A DNA stretch of 64,000 nucleotides from Collinsella tanakaei (GCF_016902615.1 NZ_JACJMB010000003.1:1-64000); one strand, 5' to 3'; counted from the first letter of the stretch, positions 54,001 to 62,618 are shown. A program made the numbers and translations. Notes: generated by a model from the letters alone, not told the origin.

Positions 54001-54424
54001 GTATGAGATAGGCTTCGCCCAGAGGATCGCGCGCAGCGCGGCCTCCATCCAGCAATTCCGACACCTGGTGTCGCTGACCCTCGCTCAGGCGAAGCCCCTC
54101 GGTGAAAAGCCCCCGCCGCGCATCGGCCAACACGGCGGGAAGAGTCTCCCCCGCTCGCGCCGTGACGATGCCCACGGGCGTGTAGCCGCGCTCGTCCATG
54201 AAACGCAGGGCGCACAGGCGGTTGAACCAGGTATAGGCCACCCGCTCCACGAGCACTTCGTGCCCAAGACGGCCGGCAAGCGCCTCGACACGCGCCACCA
54301 CCGTGGGCTCGGATAGGCGCGCCGGACTCTCGGAACGCAACACGCGGTCGAGCGAATCCCCCACCTCTTTGACGAGGGCCGTGCGCACGCCCTGCGCGAG
54401 CTTCTGGATGCGGTTGGAATCCAT
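51011..54424 (-). CDS. pglX: BREX adenine-specific DNA methyltransferase PglX
   Basis: Methylates the host BREX motif so that self DNA is spared. The 1137 residues contain LCDPACGSGHILVYAFELLY (SAM site, about residue 292) and the catalytic NPPY in VVANPPYLGSGKFNPF (about 459-462). Residues about 620-830, the expected target-recognition region, are encoded by much more AT-rich DNA (about 51950-52560) than the rest. The ATG at 54424 follows AAAGGTC. It lies between abi and the Shedu gene. The recognition site cannot be predicted. Confidence 0.95.
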   Translation of the reverse strand: MDSNRIQKLAQGVRTALVKEVGDSLDRVLRSESPARLSEPTVVARVEALAGRLGHEVLVERVAYTWFNRLCALRFMDERGYTPVGIVTARAGETLPAVLADARRGLFTEGLRLSEGQRHQVSELLDGGRAARDPLGEAYLILLLAACDEYAVPMGYLFGGDVGLRHAMRLLAPAGLLNEGSVLERITQGMDAETCQSVEVLGWLYQFYIAEQHDEFYGSKRKAAAEDIPAATQLFTPRWIVRYLVENSLGRLWMLNNPGSALAERMEYCIAPDPEDTEGFLKVDGPEELTLCDPACGSGHILVYAFELLYAIYEEEGYLPEEIPQLILEHNLFGMEIDRRAAEIACFALEMCAREKDPRFFEKGVDAHIAVLEPVRFDEGELDEAGLIVGNTRLLEAFAHLDEIGSLYVPDSGDKELVDIAIDNLTQAEGMFAGTTIDKLARMRAALDALTGPYTCVVANPPYLGSGKFNPFMAKWARENYPDEKNDLCTCFIRRGFTLTCARGYSAMVTMHSWMFLGGYEKMRTWLIQNKGILTMAHLGAHAFDQIAGEVVQVSAAAFWNAHYEGQGAYVRLVDVVGGDEKAAALSKAIKNPDCPWRYRADQGEFDVIPGSPIAYWASYDLLRAFSLGSPLEAIAAPRQGLATADNNRFMRMWWEPMLSTMDFNIKSRDDASSSCAKWFPCDKGGQFRKWYGNLLYLINWQNDGKELNGFQNSVIRNPDIYFKPYIAWSDVSSGTPSFRYRGIGMIIEHCANAIPVTGDKQLSLLGLLNSTVIREALSILSPTLHYGVGQACSIPVLDAVFQQERSIGLTEECINLSRIDWDSFETSWDFSTHPLTQPGEPLIKNQFSRWQQECDERFSQLKANEEELNRIFACIYGMEGEVPIEVPDDKVSVRRADLVRDVKSLISYGVGCIFGRYSTSAPGLVLADAQQTVDDFTAKVPEASFMPAETNVLPITNVEDFSFADDAARVFRAWLADTYGPDTLDDNISFIENALGMDLRTYFAKDLYKDHCATYQVTGSGKRPIYWLFASPKGSFQALVYMHRMTRDTVSVVLTEYVRPFRTGLATRAAELVATGNARDASKANRYRQMVAEVEQWERDVLYPLSQQHVEIDLDDGVKVNYKKFGRALAKVQGLS

Positions 54425-54478
54425 GCCATGCGACCTTTCTCTTACTCTATCGCCAGTACGAGATGCTGGACCACGCCT

Positions 54479-55486
54479 TCACGAGGCACCCATGAGGACG
54501 TCTTTCCAATCGGAAGGGAACCCCATGGGGTTCAGCGAAACATCCGGGTGGTGCCCGATGATACCTGCCAAGCGCTCAACCAGCTCAGGCCACTGGTCCG
54601 ACCATGACCGTTCATACATCCGCTTGAGCACCATAAACGTAGGGAACTCCTTGCTGCCGCTATACTGCACATCGCGCCGGAGCAGCTTTGGCCTGATGCG
54701 CATGATTCGGTTATAGAAACGATTGTGATGCCCGCAGATGTTTCGGATGCTGCACAAATGGTGCATCCAGCTCTTTACATTACGCGGACTCAAGCCAAAC
54801 GAATCAGCAATTTCTCTCCTTGCTTCTGCAGCAGCAGAATCCACCTCCTCGTCGTGCTGAAGGTTCCCAAACAGATTCGAAACAAGTCCCATGCTCATTA
54901 TTTCAACGGCAGCCCAAACGGGAAGCTCTCCGTACTTTGTAAGGTTGTGCAGAACGCAGGGTTCCCCAGCTTGCCTGGCCCTGTTGAGTTCTCGCCAAAA
55001 GTTATCCATAGACTTGGAGTGATCTGCCTCGTTCGCAAAGTGCCCAGCATCGAGATAGGCAACTGGTCCGCATTCCTTGGCGAAGCAATAGGCAAACTGC
55101 GTCCTAAACTTCAACTCAATCGGTTCTATTGCATTCCAAAGCCATGACCTCACATCGCGGTCAAGGCAATAGATGTCCCAAATATCTTGAAAGGTTGTGC
55201 CCGGGGCAACGACATCATCGTGCTCGAACGTCATCCAGTAGGCTCGCAGCCGATAATAGTTGAGATTCCTGAGACATTGCGCGGCAAACGCAGGATCTTC
55301 AACGCGTATTCCATGGCTGTTCAAGCGTTCGAGTTGCTCATCTATAGTCAGAAAAGGCTTCATCGAGACAAAAAAGGACCCAGCCTGGTTCGCTGCATCG
55401 CTGCGCGCGTGCTGGGTACTATCGTTTGATAGTTTACCCGCATTCGCCTTCTCGTTGCAAGCGGAATTCTTGCCCTCGGAAACCAT
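54479..55486 (-). CDS. Abi_2 family (AbiD/AbiF-type) abortive infection protein
   Basis: An abortive-infection protein of about 335 residues. KPFLTIDEQLERLNSHGI, LRNLNYYRLRAYW and FRTQFAYCFAKECGPVAYLD are Abi_2 (PF07751) blocks. IRNICGHHNRFYNR supplies the HEPN R-x4-H ribonuclease motif. I chose the ATG at 55486 (GAGG 8 bases upstream); a GTG at 55495 is an alternative. It lies 15 bases after brxC and 54 bases before pglX, so it is carried inside the BREX operon. Confidence 0.85.
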   Translation of the reverse strand: MVSEGKNSACNEKANAGKLSNDSTQHARSDAANQAGSFFVSMKPFLTIDEQLERLNSHGIRVEDPAFAAQCLRNLNYYRLRAYWMTFEHDDVVAPGTTFQDIWDIYCLDRDVRSWLWNAIEPIELKFRTQFAYCFAKECGPVAYLDAGHFANEADHSKSMDNFWRELNRARQAGEPCVLHNLTKYGELPVWAAVEIMSMGLVSNLFGNLQHDEEVDSAAAEARREIADSFGLSPRNVKSWMHHLCSIRNICGHHNRFYNRIMRIRPKLLRRDVQYSGSKEFPTFMVLKRMYERSWSDQWPELVERLAGIIGHHPDVSLNPMGFPSDWKDVLMGAS

Positions 55487-55501
55487 GTCTGCCACCTCGC
55501 C

Positions 55502-58500
55502 CTACAGGATGATCTTCTCGTTGCGGTCGATGCGCTCCATCAGGTCCACACGGAGCGCATCAATGAACGCATCGACCTCTTCCTGCGTAGAGAGACTGCC
55601 GTTCTTGTAACGCGCAGGGATGCTGACCTGCTGGTACGGAACCGTCTTGACCGGCGGCTTCGGAGACACGGGGACGTCGGGGTCATCATTCGGTGCAGGC
55701 TCCGGCTTGGGCTCGACGAGCGAGTACAGCCGCGATGCCTCACGGTTCTTGAAATCCTGCACCAATCCGCGCACGACGGCAATCTGGTTTTGAGCATCGA
55801 TGCTCTGCGCGCAGGCAGCAATGATGCTGTCGACCTGGTGCTTCACTTCATCCGTTGCCGCACGATACGCATCACCCAGGCGGAACTTGAGCGAGAAGTC
55901 GTCCAGATCGCGGTGCGCATCGCTGCGGGCTCCGGCAAGCGCCTCGTCTATCTGGGCGCTCATGTTCTTGACCAGGCTGTTGGCCTTCGGAGCGGAGCTG
56001 TAGGTGTAGCAATCTTCATCCGCAAGAAGCGCTCGGAGCTTGGCCTGATCGTCGTTTGCCCCTGGCACAGCAGCGATGTTGGCGGCCTGCTCCATGAGAA
56101 AGCGACTAGCTCTTGCAAAGATCTGCCCGGGCTTGCCGTTGGCGAACGCCTGCATCCTGCCCAGGTCCTCCAGGGTCTTCGCCATATCATCGATGACCGT
56201 CTCGATGTTCTCAATGAACCACGCACAACCCTTGTCGGCCCATACGCGGAGCTCGGACACCGCGTCGCGGCAGAGCTTCTCAAACGGAAGCCCCTCTATG
56301 TGCTCGGGCACGACCGCGCGCTGCCTCAGCTGGTCTGCGAGGGCGTCGGCGAGCTCCCGGGGATCAGTGGAGACGGGATCCATACCGGTGACGCGATGAT
56401 AGGCCGCGCGAAGCGCTTCGACCTTTTCCGGCGAGGTCGCTGTGACCGGCTTGACCCGGATGCTGTCAAGCTGCTTGCCCGTCGAGAGCGCTGCCGCCAA
56501 ATCGGGGCCCTCAAGAGGTTCATCGCCTCGCGTGCACTCCACGAGGTTATTGAGCGCCAAGATGCCGACGGCCTGGCGCACGGACTCGACAGGCCAGCCA
56601 TGGTCACCCGTGCGGAAGCGCGCCTCGAGAGCGTTGTCGGTCGTCCCGCCCACGATGCAGTGGGCTGATGTGGCTTGTACGCGCCTGATGTCTTCCAGCA
56701 CCTCGCGGCAATACTCGGCAAGCGGCTCGCCCGGCAACAGCTTGGTGCCGGTCGACGCGTCGTAGACGGTCTTGCCGCTGAACGCCATGTCGAGCATGCG
56801 CAGGTGGGGGTAGGACGCCTTGACCATCTGGAGCGCCGCGCACTCGAAGCGGTCCTTACCTTGACCGGTAAGCTCGTCGGTCACATCGCGCATGGCCGTA
56901 CCGTAGAGCGCGCGATCGAGCTGGTCGGTGAGCATGGCGATCAGCTCGCGGCGACGCTGCTCGTTGGTGGTTCCCTTCTCCTTGATAATATTCTTCTTGC
57001 GGCCTTCGTTCTGGTGGTTCAGGCTCACGTAGCTCACCGTCTGCCTCCAGAGGCGCGCCTCCTGTGTGAGGCGCGTATTGCGCGGAAGCGCCACATGGAG
57101 CTGCTTGACTTGCGCGAACTTGAAGTTCTCATCGGCCCCCGGTGTGAGGTCGGTGAACACGTTTACTTTGAGCTCGCTGCGCCGCGCGCCGATGGCCTGG
57201 CCGTCAACCAGCAAATCGTAGGAAAACGTTGTGGAGAAATCGCCGTTAGCGTAACGCACCTTTGTCTGACCGATGACCTCCTGGAGCATCTTACCGATCT
57301 CCTTGGACACCTCGGAATCCGAAACCGCCTCGCGCTTGATTTCCTCCTCCACGTCCTTCTCGTCATCGGTCAGGTATTCGTATGCGTCACCGTTGCGACG
57401 AATATAGGTCTGTGCATCCAGTTCCTGGCAAACTTCAACAACCTGCTCCTCGAGTTCCGCCTGGTTCTCAGAGAAGCTGCTATAGAGAAGCACGGCAAGG
57501 TTTTTGGGTGTCGCCCTGAAGCCGTTGCAGTATTTCACCAAAAGCAGCGCCTTGAGCACCCGGACACCCAGCCTATGAGGGAAATGCTCCTCAGCTTGGC
57601 TGATGGCGTTGAAGACCTCGCTTTTGAGCTCGTCGCGCAAGCCCTCGAACATCGCGTCGAAGGGAATGAGGTCACCCTTGTCCACCTCGCCTACGTCCTT
57701 GCGCGCGACGAGCACTCGGTGCGTCGTGCCCAACATATTGCGCGCGCCGGTGGAGACGTATTCGCCGGTAAAGGCCGCATGCTCGGAAAGGCCCGTCAGG
57801 GCCTCATGGAACAGGTCGAACTGGTAGCCCACCAAAGGGTAGGTCGATGTAAAGTCCTCGCGGTCCGCATAGGCCCGGTAGTGCTTGGCGCCGTCGGGAA
57901 AATCGAGCAGGACCTTAAAGTCACCCGAATAGGCGTCGTACAGGCGATCGAGCGCCGGCAGCGCGTCGTCGCTTTTGGCCAGCAGACGCTCGCGCACCAC
58001 GGTGTTGGCGTCGTTGGAGGGAATCTTCATGAGCACGGTGAAGCGCGCCTGGATCTTTGAGAACTGCCCGGCGGCGTTTTGCTCCAGCCGCCCGGTGATA
58101 TCGGCCATCTCCTCCTGGGAGACCACCACGAGCCACGCCCTGCGGCCGCAGCGCGTGTTGAGGTTCTCGACGATATCTTGCAGCATCTGCAGAAGCGGAA
58201 CGCTGTCGGCGATGTACTGGCCCATCTCGTCCACGAAGAAGTTCAGACGAAAGCCGGGCTCGTCCTGTTCGCGCTTCTCGATGTATTCCAGGCACCATTG
58301 GGCGAAGTCCTCCGGCGTGGGGTGATAGCTGTCGAGGTAGTACTTGAAGATGTTGGGACTGGTGCCCTCGGCGTTGCCGCAGACCCGGTCGTATACCGCG
58401 CTCACCTTGCCAGCGAAGATGGCCGGGTTCTTGCGAACCGTCTCCCATGAGCGCCCCATGGACCGCTGGATCTCGTCCTTGAAGCTCTCATAGAGCCCCG

Positions 58501-59017
58501 CGCGATCGAGGTCGCGCTCGAGCGCCGCCACATGGGCCTGCTCGCCCGCAAAGTAGCCGCATTGCTCGTTGAGGACCTTGATGAAGGCGTTAAGCAGACT
58601 CTCGCCCGTGTCGCGGCGCTGCGCATCCGACTTGCCGCCCACGTTGAAGAGGATCGATTCGCTTGGCGTGCGCGCGCAGGCCCGCTCGAGGGCGGAGGCA
58701 AGCATGGCATCGTTTTGAATCTTCGGGAGAATGAAGTCGAGCGCGCTCTTGTCGCCGACGGTCTGGTTCTCCAGCAGATAAGAGAGCATCTTGAGCAGGT
58801 GCGACTTGCCCGAGCCGTAAAAGCCCGAGATCCATGCACCGTTACCGGCGGCGCGCGGGTTGTTGTACTCGTCACAGAAGCGCGTGAGGAAGCGCCTCAC
58901 CTCGGGCGTGAGCACATACTCCTCGAGCTCATCCGCCACGTAGCGGCCGTCGTCGGACTTGATGACGGAGTCCATGTGCCGGTCGATGTCCCTGGCGAAG
59001 ATATCTTTGAACTTCAT
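55502..59017 (-). CDS. brxC: BREX P-loop ATPase BrxC
   Basis: A large AAA-type ATPase of 1171 residues, an essential core BREX protein. Walker A is GFYGSGKS (65-72) in GNGAWISGFYGSGKSHLLKML. LNFFVDEMGQYIADS is the Walker B region, followed by WLVVVSQEEM. The remainder is mostly helical. The start at 59017 has AAGGG upstream, 12 bases after brxB. Confidence 0.94.
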   Translation of the reverse strand: MKFKDIFARDIDRHMDSVIKSDDGRYVADELEEYVLTPEVRRFLTRFCDEYNNPRAAGNGAWISGFYGSGKSHLLKMLSYLLENQTVGDKSALDFILPKIQNDAMLASALERACARTPSESILFNVGGKSDAQRRDTGESLLNAFIKVLNEQCGYFAGEQAHVAALERDLDRAGLYESFKDEIQRSMGRSWETVRKNPAIFAGKVSAVYDRVCGNAEGTSPNIFKYYLDSYHPTPEDFAQWCLEYIEKREQDEPGFRLNFFVDEMGQYIADSVPLLQMLQDIVENLNTRCGRRAWLVVVSQEEMADITGRLEQNAAGQFSKIQARFTVLMKIPSNDANTVVRERLLAKSDDALPALDRLYDAYSGDFKVLLDFPDGAKHYRAYADREDFTSTYPLVGYQFDLFHEALTGLSEHAAFTGEYVSTGARNMLGTTHRVLVARKDVGEVDKGDLIPFDAMFEGLRDELKSEVFNAISQAEEHFPHRLGVRVLKALLLVKYCNGFRATPKNLAVLLYSSFSENQAELEEQVVEVCQELDAQTYIRRNGDAYEYLTDDEKDVEEEIKREAVSDSEVSKEIGKMLQEVIGQTKVRYANGDFSTTFSYDLLVDGQAIGARRSELKVNVFTDLTPGADENFKFAQVKQLHVALPRNTRLTQEARLWRQTVSYVSLNHQNEGRKKNIIKEKGTTNEQRRRELIAMLTDQLDRALYGTAMRDVTDELTGQGKDRFECAALQMVKASYPHLRMLDMAFSGKTVYDASTGTKLLPGEPLAEYCREVLEDIRRVQATSAHCIVGGTTDNALEARFRTGDHGWPVESVRQAVGILALNNLVECTRGDEPLEGPDLAAALSTGKQLDSIRVKPVTATSPEKVEALRAAYHRVTGMDPVSTDPRELADALADQLRQRAVVPEHIEGLPFEKLCRDAVSELRVWADKGCAWFIENIETVIDDMAKTLEDLGRMQAFANGKPGQIFARASRFLMEQAANIAAVPGANDDQAKLRALLADEDCYTYSSAPKANSLVKNMSAQIDEALAGARSDAHRDLDDFSLKFRLGDAYRAATDEVKHQVDSIIAACAQSIDAQNQIAVVRGLVQDFKNREASRLYSLVEPKPEPAPNDDPDVPVSPKPPVKTVPYQQVSIPARYKNGSLSTQEEVDAFIDALRVDLMERIDRNEKIIL

Positions 59018-59029
59018 GCGTCAGCCCTT

Positions 59030-59623
59030 CTAGAAGTCGAAGATGTTGCGTGCGCGGTACTTGCCGCCGCCCGTGCCGGCGGGCGTGGTGAGGACGTCGA
59101 GCGTGCGCTTGCCGTTGGGAAGCGTGGTCTGCCGCCCGGGGAACATCACCACCACGGGCACACCGGGGTTCAGCAGCTCCACCAGGCGGTGCGCGCGGAT
59201 GATGGGATGGCATGCCCCCATACCGGTAACGATGAGCAGCTCCGCCCGTGCGCTCCGCACCGCCTCGTGCATGCGCGGAACGAACACGTTCTCGATGTCA
59301 ACGGCGTCACGGAGCGCATTGATGAACTCGGCTGGCGGCATGTCCCGCTGCGCCTCGGCATAGGGTTCCCAGATCTCGTCCTCGTCCATGATTTGGAGAA
59401 AGAGGTCATAGGCGTTGACCACGCACGCGATGTGCCCGCGGGTGGCGAGGTCATGTACGAGGGCAGCGACCATCTGCTCGCATTCGGGCTGCTGGGCCGG
59501 ATCATAGGGCGCAACGAAGCAGGAGGAGTTGGAGAAGTCGTCAGCGCTCTGCAGGAAGCGGGTGCTGGAAAGCGTGTCCGCCAGGTAGGGCTCGCCCTGC
59601 GTGATGTGGTCGAAGGTGAACAC
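59030..59623 (-). CDS. brxB: BREX protein BrxB (DUF1788)
   Basis: 197 residues starting at a GTG (59623), two bases after brxA. The sequence (VFTFDHITQGEPYLADT, VVNAYDLFLQIMDEDEIWE, ELLIVTGMGACHPIIRAHRLVELL, VVVMFPG) fits DUF1788/BrxB, a small core BREX protein of unclear biochemical role. Tight spacing implies translational coupling. Confidence 0.9.
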   Translation of the reverse strand: MFTFDHITQGEPYLADTLSSTRFLQSADDFSNSSCFVAPYDPAQQPECEQMVAALVHDLATRGHIACVVNAYDLFLQIMDEDEIWEPYAEAQRDMPPAEFINALRDAVDIENVFVPRMHEAVRSARAELLIVTGMGACHPIIRAHRLVELLNPGVPVVVMFPGRQTTLPNGKRTLDVLTTPAGTGGGKYRARNIFDF

Positions 59624-59625
59624 GG

Positions 59626-60210
59626 CTATCTCACCGCCGTAGGGAAGAGCGCGAGGTCGTCATCCGAGAGCAGGGCGGCCACGTCCGAGGGGATGAGATA
59701 CGGAAGCAACGAGCCGCCTTGCGAGAGGAAGCCCATCGTCCGCAGCATGGTGAAGAGCTGCGAGCGCAGGCGCGCAGCAGTCTGCTCCTTGAGTTGTGAG
59801 AGCTCGGGGTGGAGAGCGGCCTGCTCCGTCACGAACGCCTCGTATACGCCATCGTTGAGGGTCGTCACACCGTCGTGCCAGCGCTCCCTGACGACCTCCG
59901 TCGTAAACGATGCAATGAACGGATACGTGCGACAGATGGCGAGCCAGATGACCGCATCCGCCGACGCAGACGCGGGGACGTTCGCGAGAAACGCACACTC
60001 CGCAGGCGCGAGGTTCTTGAGGCGGCGAATAAGCTCGCCTGCCACCCGGCGGCGCGAAGACACTTGTCGAATCATGAGGAGGTCGTCATCAACCGCCTGC
60101 CGGCGCACCTCGTCCCAGTCGCCCAAACGGGAAAAAGCCTGAGCAAGGGCCACGGTCTCGTCTCTCCTGAGCCCTGCGGCGGTATAGGAAAGCGGATAGA
60201 TCTTAGACAT
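59626..60210 (-). CDS. brxA: BREX protein BrxA (DUF1819)
   Basis: 194 residues from the ATG at 60210 (MSKIYPLSYTAAGLRRDET; AGGAT upstream). DUF1819/BrxA proteins are small, helical, and can bind DNA. Blocks include RRVAGELIRRLKNLAPAECAFLA and TYPFIASFTTEVVRERW. The start overlaps the end of the upstream RHH gene by 8 bases. A longer reading from 60276 is unlikely. Confidence 0.9.
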   Translation of the reverse strand: MSKIYPLSYTAAGLRRDETVALAQAFSRLGDWDEVRRQAVDDDLLMIRQVSSRRRVAGELIRRLKNLAPAECAFLANVPASASADAVIWLAICRTYPFIASFTTEVVRERWHDGVTTLNDGVYEAFVTEQAALHPELSQLKEQTAARLRSQLFTMLRTMGFLSQGGSLLPYLIPSDVAALLSDDDLALFPTAVR

Positions 60211-60427
60211 GATCAGCATCCTGTTCACAGTTCGAATCGTGCTTGCCGGCTTGGAGGCGCACCACGTCATCGGCAATGAGCGCCGAAATGTAGGCCGAAA
60301 GGCTCATGCAGCGCTCCTCCGCCATGGCGGTGGCGGCATGTTTGAGCTCAGGCGAGGCAGCGAAGATGATTCGTTCGCTCTTCCTGCCGTTGAGAAGGGC
60401 CATCCGCAAGCTGCGATTGTCTGCCAT
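60203..60427 (-). CDS. Small ribbon-helix-helix-like protein at the head of the BREX operon
   Basis: 74 residues (MADNRSLRMALLNGRKSERIIF...). KSERIIFAASPELKHAATAMAEERCMSLSAYISALIADDV has the strand-helix-helix pattern of a ribbon-helix-helix DNA-binding domain. Its stop overlaps brxA by 8 bases. Many BREX loci have a WYL-type BrxR regulator at this place; none is seen, so this may be the autoregulator. It could instead be an antitoxin or mobilisation-type protein. Confidence 0.6.
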   Translation of the reverse strand: MADNRSLRMALLNGRKSERIIFAASPELKHAATAMAEERCMSLSAYISALIADDVVRLQAGKHDSNCEQDADHV

Positions 60428-60861
60428 GGGCGCTCCCGTCGACGCTTGTATAAAAGTTATATAAATAGAGTATATCGATGCTCCGCTTGATTTAACAGTC
60501 CACCCCCGAAATACTGAATCGAGGGAGAACCGCGAAAGCCGAACGAAGCCGTCCTCCTGAAGGGCAACTCCGCACGCTCGCCCGTGTGATATGCTCCGGG
60601 CTCGCCTGGAAACGTGCTCGGCAGTGCGCTTTTGATAGATGCGGGCGACAAACCCGCTGTCTATGCGCCGCCCTATGGAGCATCCCCTCATATACCAAGC
60701 GCTGGAACCGAGAGGGGCGTCCGGTGCCGAGGGGGGGCGGCTGGCGACAACGTGGGCCGCAGTCGCCTCGCTATTCATTCTGTAGGCTCGCTGTACTACA
60801 TGGCGCGAAAACCGGCTTGCGGCTACACTGCTTTGGAGACATCGAATCAACGGGAGGCCGC
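60428..60861. other. Divergent intergenic region at the right end of the BREX island
   Basis: 434 bases between the BREX operon and the flippase-like gene. Apart from the AT-rich promoter block I see no gene, tRNA or attachment-site repeat that would explain how the island arrived. Confidence 0.4.
60441..60480 (-). promoter_or_regulatory. AT-rich promoter/operator of the BREX operon
   Basis: A run of TATA-type motifs (TATACT, TATATAAC, TATACA on the minus strand) lies directly before the RHH gene and contrasts with GC-rich flanks. It probably holds the -10 element and binding sites for the RHH protein. The exact -35 is unclear. Confidence 0.45.
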
Positions 60862-62208
60862 ATGGCGCAAGAGCACACAGGTGACACCGACACCGCGCGC
60901 CCCGGCGCCAAGGGGGCCGCATCCGCCGAGCCCCGTCGCGGCGGCGCGCCCAAGCTGCATGTCGGCAGCACCGATGCGGCACGCGACCGCGATGCCGATC
61001 GTTCCTCGATGAAGCAGGTCAGGATCACCTTCGTCTTCCTCGGCATCGTCGCCTTCATCTACGTGGGCTATCTTTTCATGAGCGGCCAGATCGACGACTT
61101 CTTCCGCGCCCTGGTGGGTGTCGACCTCGGCTGGATCGTCTCGGGTGTCGCCTGCTTCCTGTGTTATTACGTCTTCGGCGTCCTCGCCTACGCCGTGCTC
61201 GCCTCAACCGATCACGACTCCCCCGTCGGATTCCGTGACCTCATGAGTGTCGAGGCCTCCGGCGTCTTCTTCATGCGCCTCACCCCCGGCGGCGCGGGCG
61301 TCATCCCCTCGCAGATCTACCGCCTCACGCGCGCGGGCCTCTCGCTGACCGACGCCTCGGCGTTGCAGTTCGTCCGCTTCACGCTCTACGAGGCGGGCGA
61401 GGGCATCTTTGCCGGCCTCATGCTGCTATTCTGCGGCAGCTACTTCCTCGAAACGTTTGCCGACGTCAAGATCCTCGGTCTGAACGTGACCCTTATCGGC
61501 ATCTTCATGTTCGCCTACAAGTTCGTGCAGGTGGGAGGTGTGCTGCTGCTCTGCCTGCTTCCCGGCCCGATCCAGAAGGTCGGCGGCGTGGCGCTGAAGA
61601 TCGGCCGCGCGCTGCACATCCTGAACGCCACGCGCTACGAGAAGTTCCAAAACGTGCTCGACACCCAGGTGACCACGTTTTCCAGCGCCTTCCGTGCCGC
61701 CGCCCGGCACGGCCGCGCGCTCATCGCCGCCGAGATCATCACCCTGCTGCAGCTCGGGTGCATGTACGCCCTGCCCTATTTCGTCCTGCGCTCCTTCGGC
61801 CTCGAGGCGAACCTGCTCATCTGCCTTGCCTCCGGATCGATGGTCGAGCTGCTCGTGAACGCCATCCCCCTGCCCGGCGGCGCGGGCGGCGCCGAGGTCG
61901 GCTTCTCCTACCTGTTCGGCGGCATGTTCGGCTGGCACCTGTCTGCCGGCCTGGTCATCTGGCGCAGCATCGAATACCTGCTGCCGGTGCTCATCGCCGC
62001 GCCCTGCATGGGCATGCGCTCCACCACAAGCGAAAGCATCTACCGCCGCTGGACCCGTCGCTTCAGGAACCTGAAGCGCCTCTTCCGCGGCGGCAAGGGC
62101 GCGCTGGAGCGTCCCGCCGGCATCGAGTACCACCCGAAGCGCAAGCCTGTAGCATCGTCTTCGTCCGACAAAGATTCTAAGAGCGCGGAGGACACGCGCT
62201 CCTCTTAA
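60862..62208 (+). CDS. Flippase-like (LPG_synthase_TM) membrane protein
   Basis: 448 residues from the ATG at 60862 (GGGAGG upstream). A hydrophilic, Ala/Arg-rich start of about 50 residues is followed by about eight membrane helices. ASGVFFMRLTPGGAGVIPSQIYRL and NAIPLPGGAGGAEVGFSYLFGG are the hallmark loops of the LPG_synthase_TM/UPF0104 family, related to the MprF flippase domain. The C-terminus is basic and Ser-rich. It probably moves or modifies lipids at the cytoplasmic membrane; substrate unknown. Confidence 0.87.
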   Translation: MAQEHTGDTDTARPGAKGAASAEPRRGGAPKLHVGSTDAARDRDADRSSMKQVRITFVFLGIVAFIYVGYLFMSGQIDDFFRALVGVDLGWIVSGVACFLCYYVFGVLAYAVLASTDHDSPVGFRDLMSVEASGVFFMRLTPGGAGVIPSQIYRLTRAGLSLTDASALQFVRFTLYEAGEGIFAGLMLLFCGSYFLETFADVKILGLNVTLIGIFMFAYKFVQVGGVLLLCLLPGPIQKVGGVALKIGRALHILNATRYEKFQNVLDTQVTTFSSAFRAAARHGRALIAAEIITLLQLGCMYALPYFVLRSFGLEANLLICLASGSMVELLVNAIPLPGGAGGAEVGFSYLFGGMFGWHLSAGLVIWRSIEYLLPVLIAAPCMGMRSTTSESIYRRWTRRFRNLKRLFRGGKGALERPAGIEYHPKRKPVASSSSDKDSKSAEDTRSS

Positions 62209-62618
62209 GCGTCAGAGCCCTTGAGCGTAAAGCCCGTCAGTGCCCCCAGCAGCGTCGTTGCCCACGGAAGGATTGAGCTGCCGATTTGCCCTAACGCGAG
62301 CACAAGAACACCACGAACCTCGCCGGCAGGCAGCACCAAACATGTAGCATACAGCGCGATAGGCGCCACAAGCACTACCGCATCCGCAATCCGAACCAGT
62401 CGCCGGGCGCGCTCTCCCCTGCTCGATGCACCGAACAGCGAGGCGACAAACAGCGCCGATGAGAAGCAAAAGGCGGGACGGAACACGAGAAGTTGGAGCA
62501 CCGAGGGAAACAGCCAGTAATGCACCGTCATCCAGTCGGTCAGCACAAGCTTGTACAACACCAGATAGACAAGCGAAATGACAGCGATGAGCGCCGAGAC
62601 AAGACGAACGCGCCTCAT
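62205..62618 (-). CDS. Small four-helix membrane protein of unknown function
   Basis: 137 residues from the ATG at 62618 (GGGAGGTG upstream; a longer frame from 62717 is less likely). Hydrophobic helices fall at about 5-25, 32-55, 70-95 and 100-130. I do not recognise the family. Its stop overlaps the stop of the convergent flippase-like gene by four bases in the palindrome CTTAAG. Confidence 0.65.
   Translation of the reverse strand: MRRVRLVSALIAVISLVYLVLYKLVLTDWMTVHYWLFPSVLQLLVFRPAFCFSSALFVASLFGASSRGERARRLVRIADAVVLVAPIALYATCLVLPAGEVRGVLVLALGQIGSSILPWATTLLGALTGFTLKGSDA

Noticed and set aside
58532-60142. 536-codon plus-strand ORF over brxC, brxB and brxA
   Set aside because: Shadow of three well-supported genes on the minus strand.
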